Source of the DNA: Spirochaetia bacterium
GTDB taxonomy: Bacteria; Spirochaetota; Spirochaetia; Treponematales; Breznakiellaceae
DNA: 44,403 nucleotides
Assembly (NCBI GenBank): GCA_025997595.1
Contig: BNUU01000014.1
Location: 1 to 44,403 of the forward strand
Direction of reading: 5' to 3'
In this document: positions 39,541-44,403 of the stretch, piece after piece
Position numbering within the stretch: position 1 is the stretch's first letter
Layout of the letters: every line of letters begins with the position of its first letter
Made by a program: the position numbers and the translations under genes
Notes under the pieces: generated by a model
What the model was told of the DNA's origin: nothing
The model's input: the letters and a program-made list of their open reading frames with translations, nothing else
Databases searched by the model: none

Positions 39541-42500
39541 ATGGAAGTATGGCGGGTATTTGTCGAGAAGAAAGCGGGCTTTGATATTGAAGCCCGGCGT
39601 CTGCAATCGGAGCTGGCGGGTTTTCTGGGGGTACAGTATCCCGAGCTTTCCGCGCTCAAGGGCCTGCGTATTCTCAACCGCTACGACGCAGTTCATCTTG
39701 ACGAGGCGCACTTTAAGCTTGCCACGGATCTGGTTTTTTCCGAGCCCCAATGTGACCGGGTGTTTTTTTGCAATGAATTTCCCGCTGAAAAGGGCGATGT
39801 TTTTTTCGGTATCGAATACCTGAGCGGCCAATACGATCAGCGCTCCGATTCAGCGGAACAATGCGTGGAACTTATCGCCGACTGTTCGGGCGGTACGGCG
39901 CTCAAGCCCATCATCAAAAGCGCCCGGTTTTTTATTTTGCAGCCCGGCAAACTTCCCATTTCCGTAGAAGCGCTAAATGCGGTAAAACATTATCTGATTA
40001 ACCCCGTCGATTCCCGCGAGGCTTCCCCGGCCCTGCCCGCTTCCCTTGAAGAATCGGAAACCGCCGTTGCCGATGTGCCGTTGCTCACTGGCTTTATCGC
40101 GGACGCAGCCGATAGCAACAATTCCGGGGATGCGGCGCTCCAAACACTGGCGCAAAAATACGGCCTTGCTATGGGCCTTGGGGATCTCAAATTCTGCCGT
40201 GATTATTTTGTATCAATAAAGCGCGATCCTACTCTGGCGGAATTGCGGGTATTGGATACCTACTGGTCGGATCACTGCCGGCACACCACTTTTACTACCG
40301 CTTTGCAAATCGATCAAACCGAAAACAATGCCGGTGATGAAAAACCCGGCGTCGGTTTGCAGCACGCCTTCAATTTATACGAAGATGCCCGCCGGGAAGT
40401 TTACGGCGTCGCCGCAAAAGACCGCAAACGCTCCCTCATGGACATGGCGACATTGGGCGCGAAGGTTTTGAAAAAACGGGGCCTTGCGGATGATGTGGAT
40501 GAGTCGGAAGAGATCAACGCCTGCACGGTAAAGATCGACGCCGGGTTCAGTGATGGTTCCGCCGAGCCCTGGCTGCTCCTCTTCAAAAATGAAACCCACA
40601 ACCACCCCACGGAGATTGAACCCTTCGGCGGTGCGGCAACCTGTCTTGGGGGCGCGATTCGGGACCCCCTTTCCGGGCGGGCCTATGTGCACCAGGCCAT
40701 GCGGATCACAGGCGGCGGGGACCCCCGGGAAAGCCTCGACCACACCCTGCCGGGCAAACTTCCCCAGATCAAAATTGCCCGGGATGCCGCCGCGGGGTAC
40801 TCGTCATACGGCAACCAGATCGGGCTCCCCACCGGGCAGGTGGCGGAATTTTACCACCCCGGTTTTTTGGCAAAGCGGATGGAGTTAGGGGCGGTTATCG
40901 CGGCGGTTCCCGCAAAATGGGTGCGCCGGGAAGAGCCTGCGCCGGGGGATGCGGTGATCCTTGTGGGCGGTAAAACCGGCAGGGACGGCATCGGGGGGGC
41001 CACCGGTTCATCAAAAGTGCACACCGGGGAATCGGTGGAGACCGCCGGGGCGGAGGTACAGAAGGGCAACGCCGTGGAGGAACGGAAGCTCCAACGCCTG
41101 TTCCGCAACCCCACCGTCACCGCCCTGATAAAACGGTGCAACGACTTCGGCGCAGGGGGCGTTTCGGTTGCGGTGGGCGAACTTGCCGACGGCCTGGACA
41201 TCAACCTGGACGCGGCGCCGAAAAAATACGCCGGCCTTGACGGCATCGAACTGGCGATCTCCGAATCCCAGGAACGGATGGCGGTGGTGGTTGCCGCCTC
41301 CGACACGGACGCCTTCATCCGCCTTGCCGCCGCTGAAAATCTTGATGCGGTGGTCATCGCGCAGGTCACCGGTGGTGACCCAGTTACCTGCGGTAACTCG
41401 ATCGCCAATGGTCATCCGGCTGACGGCAACGATGCGCCCCGGCTCCGCATGAGTTGGCGGGGGAAAATCATCGTGGACCTTTCCCGTGAATTTCTCAATT
41501 CCAACGGTGCGCCCCGGTCTGCGGAGGTCAGCCTTACTGCGATCCGATCAAAGGATAATTCAACAAACAGTAATACTGTTGCCACCCCCGCAGTAGTTCT
41601 GTTGGACAAGCTTGAACGGGAACTGGCAAGCCTCCGCTCGGGCAGCCGCCGGGGCCTGCATGAACGGTTCGACGGTTCCATCGGCTCTGCATCGGTGCTG
41701 TTCCCCTGGGGCGGCAGCGAGCAGGGAACCCCGGAATGCGGCATCGCAGCATTACTGCCATCGTTAGAAAAACAGAGCTGTACCGCAAGTCTGATGACCT
41801 TCGGCTACGATCCGGAACTGATGGAACAGAATCCCTACGAGGGGGCAAAAGGTTCCATCCGGGAAGCGCTGGCAAAATTCGCCTGCCTGGGGGGAGACCC
41901 CTGGAAGGCGCGGCTGACATTCCAGGAATATTTTGAGCGCCCGGTCAGTCCCGAAACCTGGGGCAAACCCGCCGCCGCCCTACTGGGAGCGCTGGAAGCG
42001 CAGCTCGCCCTGGGCATCCCCGCCATCGGCGGCAAGGATTCCATGTCCGGCAATTACCGTGACAACGCCCACGGGGTGGACATCACGGCGCCCCCGACAC
42101 TGGTGGCCTTTGCCGCCGGGACCGCCCCCGCAGCATCGGTGCGATCCGGCGCGTTAAGCGGCAGGCCGGGGCACGAGATCATCCTGTTGGAACAAAGCCC
42201 GCATGACGAATGGGACAGCTTCAGGGCAAGCATGAACACCTTGGCGGAACTCTCCGCCGCAGGACTGGTCTGCGCCGCCTGGTCCGTGTCCGCCGGGGGC
42301 ATCGCGGCGGCCCTTGCGATCATGGCCTTCGGCAACAACACCGGTGTAGAGACAACCGTTGACGGACTTAAAGGCTCCTGCTGCCAAGGTTCCGTATTGG
42401 TAGAACTTGCCGCTCAACCGGGTTCAAAGAATGCATGGATAACCATTGCCCGCACCATTGCGGAACCGGTCTTTCGTATTATTGCGGACGAAAACGATAC

Positions 42501-43509
42501 GGCTGAGGTTTCCCTCTCAGTCCTCCGCCGCGCCTACGAGTACCCCCTCGCCCATGTCTACCCCCAAACCTCCACCGGCGTCACCGTTGCCGACATTCCT
42601 GAAACGGCAAATGCCGCAGTTTCATCAGAATTACTAAACGCGGCGGCTTCTGTTTCTGCCGCAGCCACAAGCGCCCATCATCCTGCGTCCCGCCCTCGCG
42701 GCACAGGGGCGCCGCTGGTGGTTCTCCCCGTCTTCCCCGGAACCAACTGCGAATGGGATATGGAACGGGCCTTCCGGGAAGCGGGGGCGCGGACCCGGCT
42801 GGTGATATTCAGAAACCGGAACCGGGAAGACATCGCCGAATCGACCCGGGAAATTGCGGAGGCCATTGCGGAAGCCCAAATTGTGGCCCTCTCCGGGGGA
42901 TTCAGCGCCGGAGATGAGCCGGATGGGTCGGGGAAGTTTATCGCCAATGTGCTGCGATCCCCGGTGATTGCCGATGCAGTAACAAATCTGCTGGAAAAAC
43001 GGGACGGCCTCATGCTGGGGATCTGCAACGGCTTTCAGGCGCTGATCAAACTGGGGCTGGTCCCCTACGGCGCTATCAAACAAGCGGACGAAAATGCGCC
43101 CACCCTCACCTTTAACCGCATCGGCCGCCATGTCTCCCGGATGGTCCGCACACGGGTGATGTCGAAATTGTCGCCCTGGCTCGCCCAGGAAGAAACCGGC
43201 AGCCTGCATGTGATTCCGGTCAGCCACGGCGAGGGACGGCTGGTAATCCGGCGTGAAGAAGGGGAAGCCTTATTCCGCAGCGGCCAGGTTCCCTTCTGCT
43301 ACGCCGATGCGGCGGGCAGCCCAACCCTGGTGGAGCCGGATAACCCCAACGGCTCCGATCTGGCAATCGAAGGCCTCACCAGCCCGGACGGCCGTATCCT
43401 TGGAAAAATGGGCCATTCGGAACGCCGGGGTGAATTCGTGCACATCAACATTCCGGGAAACAAACGGCAGAATATTTTTGAGGCAGGGGTAATGTACTTT
43501 ACCGGTTAA
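39541..43509 (+). CDS. purL: Phosphoribosylformylglycinamidine synthase, single-chain PurL
   Basis: The 1322-residue protein is the large, fused FGAM synthase of the fourth purine step. It contains an N-terminal PurS-like part, the linker YWSDHCRHTTF, two AIR-synthase-type halves (NETHNHPTEIEPFGGAATC, GIPAIGGKDSMSG), and a C-terminal class I glutaminase. The glutaminase has catalytic Cys in GICNGFQAL near residue 1160 and His-Glu in SHGEGR near 1226. An Ala/Ser-rich linker separates the glutaminase. This explains the absence of separate purQ and purS genes nearby. There is no strong ribosome site before the ATG. Confidence 0.96.
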   Translation: MEVWRVFVEKKAGFDIEARRLQSELAGFLGVQYPELSALKGLRILNRYDAVHLDEAHFKLATDLVFSEPQCDRVFFCNEFPAEKGDVFFGIEYLSGQYDQRSDSAEQCVELIADCSGGTALKPIIKSARFFILQPGKLPISVEALNAVKHYLINPVDSREASPALPASLEESETAVADVPLLTGFIADAADSNNSGDAALQTLAQKYGLAMGLGDLKFCRDYFVSIKRDPTLAELRVLDTYWSDHCRHTTFTTALQIDQTENNAGDEKPGVGLQHAFNLYEDARREVYGVAAKDRKRSLMDMATLGAKVLKKRGLADDVDESEEINACTVKIDAGFSDGSAEPWLLLFKNETHNHPTEIEPFGGAATCLGGAIRDPLSGRAYVHQAMRITGGGDPRESLDHTLPGKLPQIKIARDAAAGYSSYGNQIGLPTGQVAEFYHPGFLAKRMELGAVIAAVPAKWVRREEPAPGDAVILVGGKTGRDGIGGATGSSKVHTGESVETAGAEVQKGNAVEERKLQRLFRNPTVTALIKRCNDFGAGGVSVAVGELADGLDINLDAAPKKYAGLDGIELAISESQERMAVVVAASDTDAFIRLAAAENLDAVVIAQVTGGDPVTCGNSIANGHPADGNDAPRLRMSWRGKIIVDLSREFLNSNGAPRSAEVSLTAIRSKDNSTNSNTVATPAVVLLDKLERELASLRSGSRRGLHERFDGSIGSASVLFPWGGSEQGTPECGIAALLPSLEKQSCTASLMTFGYDPELMEQNPYEGAKGSIREALAKFACLGGDPWKARLTFQEYFERPVSPETWGKPAAALLGALEAQLALGIPAIGGKDSMSGNYRDNAHGVDITAPPTLVAFAAGTAPAASVRSGALSGRPGHEIILLEQSPHDEWDSFRASMNTLAELSAAGLVCAAWSVSAGGIAAALAIMAFGNNTGVETTVDGLKGSCCQGSVLVELAAQPGSKNAWITIARTIAEPVFRIIADENDTAEVSLSVLRRAYEYPLAHVYPQTSTGVTVADIPETANAAVSSELLNAAASVSAAATSAHHPASRPRGTGAPLVVLPVFPGTNCEWDMERAFREAGARTRLVIFRNRNREDIAESTREIAEAIAEAQIVALSGGFSAGDEPDGSGKFIANVLRSPVIADAVTNLLEKRDGLMLGICNGFQALIKLGLVPYGAIKQADENAPTLTFNRIGRHVSRMVRTRVMSKLSPWLAQEETGSLHVIPVSHGEGRLVIRREEGEALFRSGQVPFCYADAAGSPTLVEPDNPNGSDLAIEGLTSPDGRILGKMGHSERRGEFVHINIPGNKRQNIFEAGVMYFTG

Positions 43510-44221
43510 ACAAATTCAGCTTGCCGAATTTGTGCCACTTCCCGTTGCTGCGTTTGGCGCCTTCGTCAATAAGCTTGAGGACAAAGGCGGCAAAGGCGGC
43601 TTCTTCGCCGATTTCTGATGAGGAGAAGCCCATGGTCAGATAGGGTTCATCAGGGGCGGCGAACAGGAGACTTTGGGCAAAGGCGCGGAAAGAGGCCGCC
43701 GCTGCCGGGCCCAGCAGGTCCACCGGATCGTCCTTGCCGCCGCCGGCGCTCATGTCGGAAAGTACCAGCGCCAGGGTTCCCGATTCTCTTGCACGGAACA
43801 TTTGGGCCAACTCCCTTGCCAAAAAAAACCAGCCCTTGATGTGATCGTTAACCATTATTTCAATATCGGCGGGTAAAAGATCCGCCGCCCGGCGGCGTAT
43901 TGCGGGCGGGGTGCAGACCAGGATCGCCTCGTCGATATGCTCAAGCCGGTTTTCCGCCGCAAGGATCAGGGTGCGGGCGGCGATGGGACTGCCGGGATTC
44001 CACTGGATGGGAAGGGCCGCGCCCCCGGGCGGGGTATTTTCCGGAGGTATGACTTGTTTACCCTCGGAGGGTTTTTTTGATCCGGGGCTCAAGGGCAGCG
44101 CGGCGCCGCTGCGGTTAGGGATAAGGGCGGATGCAAAGTGTTCCACCCGCTTCGCCGTTTCTGCGGCAATGGCGGCAGTAAGTGAGGATTCGTTTCCCGC
44201 AATAAGTATTCCCCTGGTCAT
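43499..44221 (-). CDS. Unknown protein with Rossmann-like start
   Basis: The 240-residue protein begins MTRGILIAGNESSLTAAIAA, like a short nucleotide-binding beta-alpha unit. A Pro/Gly-rich piece follows near residues 40-80, then RTLILAAENRLEHIDEAILV and LALVLSDMSAGGG, which resemble degenerate SDR strands. No catalytic Tyr-x3-Lys is evident. It ends in GKWHKFGKLNLFNR, overlapping the purL stop by eleven bases. Conserved unknown proteins of this kind occur in Treponema, but I cannot name it. A TTGCGG/TACACT pair lies upstream. Confidence 0.6.
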   Translation of the reverse strand: MTRGILIAGNESSLTAAIAAETAKRVEHFASALIPNRSGAALPLSPGSKKPSEGKQVIPPENTPPGGAALPIQWNPGSPIAARTLILAAENRLEHIDEAILVCTPPAIRRRAADLLPADIEIMVNDHIKGWFFLARELAQMFRARESGTLALVLSDMSAGGGKDDPVDLLGPAAAASFRAFAQSLLFAAPDEPYLTMGFSSSEIGEEAAFAAFVLKLIDEGAKRSNGKWHKFGKLNLFNR

Positions 44222-44281
44222 GTGTCATATCCCATACCTTACAGTGTACCCATCACCGGCGTTTACCGCAAGTATACGCAT

Positions 44282-44339
44282 TGCCTCATAAATAATCTAA
44301 CCCAAAAGGGAGTATGCCTCATAATAAAATTCTAACCCA
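44282..44339 (+). repeat. Tandem insertion-sequence end repeats
   Basis: Bases 44282-44304 and 44315-44339 are two imperfect direct repeats of the pattern TGCCTCATA, 6-8 A/T-rich bases, TCTAACCCA. The same motif stands alone at 11754-11776. They precede a transposase start and probably form the left end with multiple transposase-binding sites. Confidence 0.65.
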
Positions 44340-44374
44340 AATAAGCTTATCCGAAGGAGGGTGCGGAGAGCAGC

Positions 44375-44403
44375 ATGGGGTTAACAATGAAAGAGAAACA
44401 GTC
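44375..44403 (+). CDS. Transposase/integrase-catalytic-region protein, N-terminal fragment
   Basis: The frame opens ATG GGG TTA ACA ATG and reads MGLTMKEKQ before the window ends. GGAG lies six bases upstream and AAGGAGG a little further. Proteins starting MxLTMKEKQ are, from memory, integrase-catalytic-region transposases common in Treponema genomes. The position directly behind two IS-end repeats supports this. Only nine residues are visible. Confidence 0.5.

Noticed and set aside
41383..41397. GTTAC-N5-GTAAC in purL as another operator
   Set aside because: The spacing is five rather than four, it is single, and it lies inside conserved coding sequence; chance is likely.

Overview
The window reads as chromosome of a free-swimming, gut-associated spirochaete, most likely a Treponema of the termite-gut type (inference). 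Evidence: an archaeal-type class I lysyl-tRNA synthetase, FliS/FlgN flagellar chaperones, the FliK-like/FlhB-like gene pair behind rplS, a large surface beta-helix lipoprotein, a beta-mannosidase, and GC-rich housekeeping genes broken up by AT-rich toxin-antitoxin and orphan genes. No database search was possible, so the genus is unproven.

Layout. 1-1.5 kb: a long GC-rich palindrome, an orphan VapB antitoxin and an Rpn-type nuclease. 1.6-4.3 kb (+): secreted nitroreductase-like protein, NifU-like scaffold and YgiQ radical-SAM protein. 4.3-5.0 kb (-): a ParE/RelE-Phd module. 5.0-6.8 kb: slyD converging on mtnN-luxS, the S-adenosylhomocysteine recycling and AI-2 pair. 6.8-11.7 kb (-): the conserved operon rpsP-khpA-rimM-trmD-rplS, a FliK-like gene, an FlhB C-terminal homologue, yraN and two unknown genes. 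11.7-18.2 kb: an accessory island holding an ATPase/nuclease, a decayed VapBC, a cluster of small orphan genes, a frameshifted repeat lipoprotein, an XRE regulator and a YoeB module. It sits between rpsP and ffh, which are adjacent in many bacteria. 18.2-24.5 kb (-): ffh, gpsA, pepF-like and a Na/Pi cotransporter. 24.5-26.4 kb: a PIN/Phd module in reversed order, a lipoprotein and an XRE regulator. 26.4-27.4 kb: trpS. 27.4-29.0 kb (-): an AT-rich three-gene cassette led by an ADP-ribosyltransferase-like protein behind a consensus promoter. 29.1-30.1 kb (-): fliS-flgN. 30.4-31.1 kb: a MIF/tautomerase-like gene, a nest of tRNA-end fragments and palindromes, and tRNA-Gly(CCC). 31.2-36 kb: SDR plus GH2 beta-mannosidase, then a CrtI-like FAD oxidoreductase. 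36-39.5 kb (-): class I lysS and a SulP transporter. 39.5-43.5 kb (+): full-length purL with fused glutaminase. 43.5-44.4 kb: an unknown Rossmann-like protein and the left end of an insertion sequence.

The most unusual theme is a set of short palindromic or repeated elements that lie in frame inside conserved enzyme genes. One 34-bp element occurs in trmD and in the Na/Pi transporter. Another, 24 bp and identical, occurs in ygiQ and pepF but is read in different frames. Hairpin-rich insertions also occur in gpsA and trmD. These resemble Rickettsia palindromic elements in behaviour. The best candidate for an undescribed system is the ART-like cassette at 27.4-28.9 kb; its function is inferred from motifs only.
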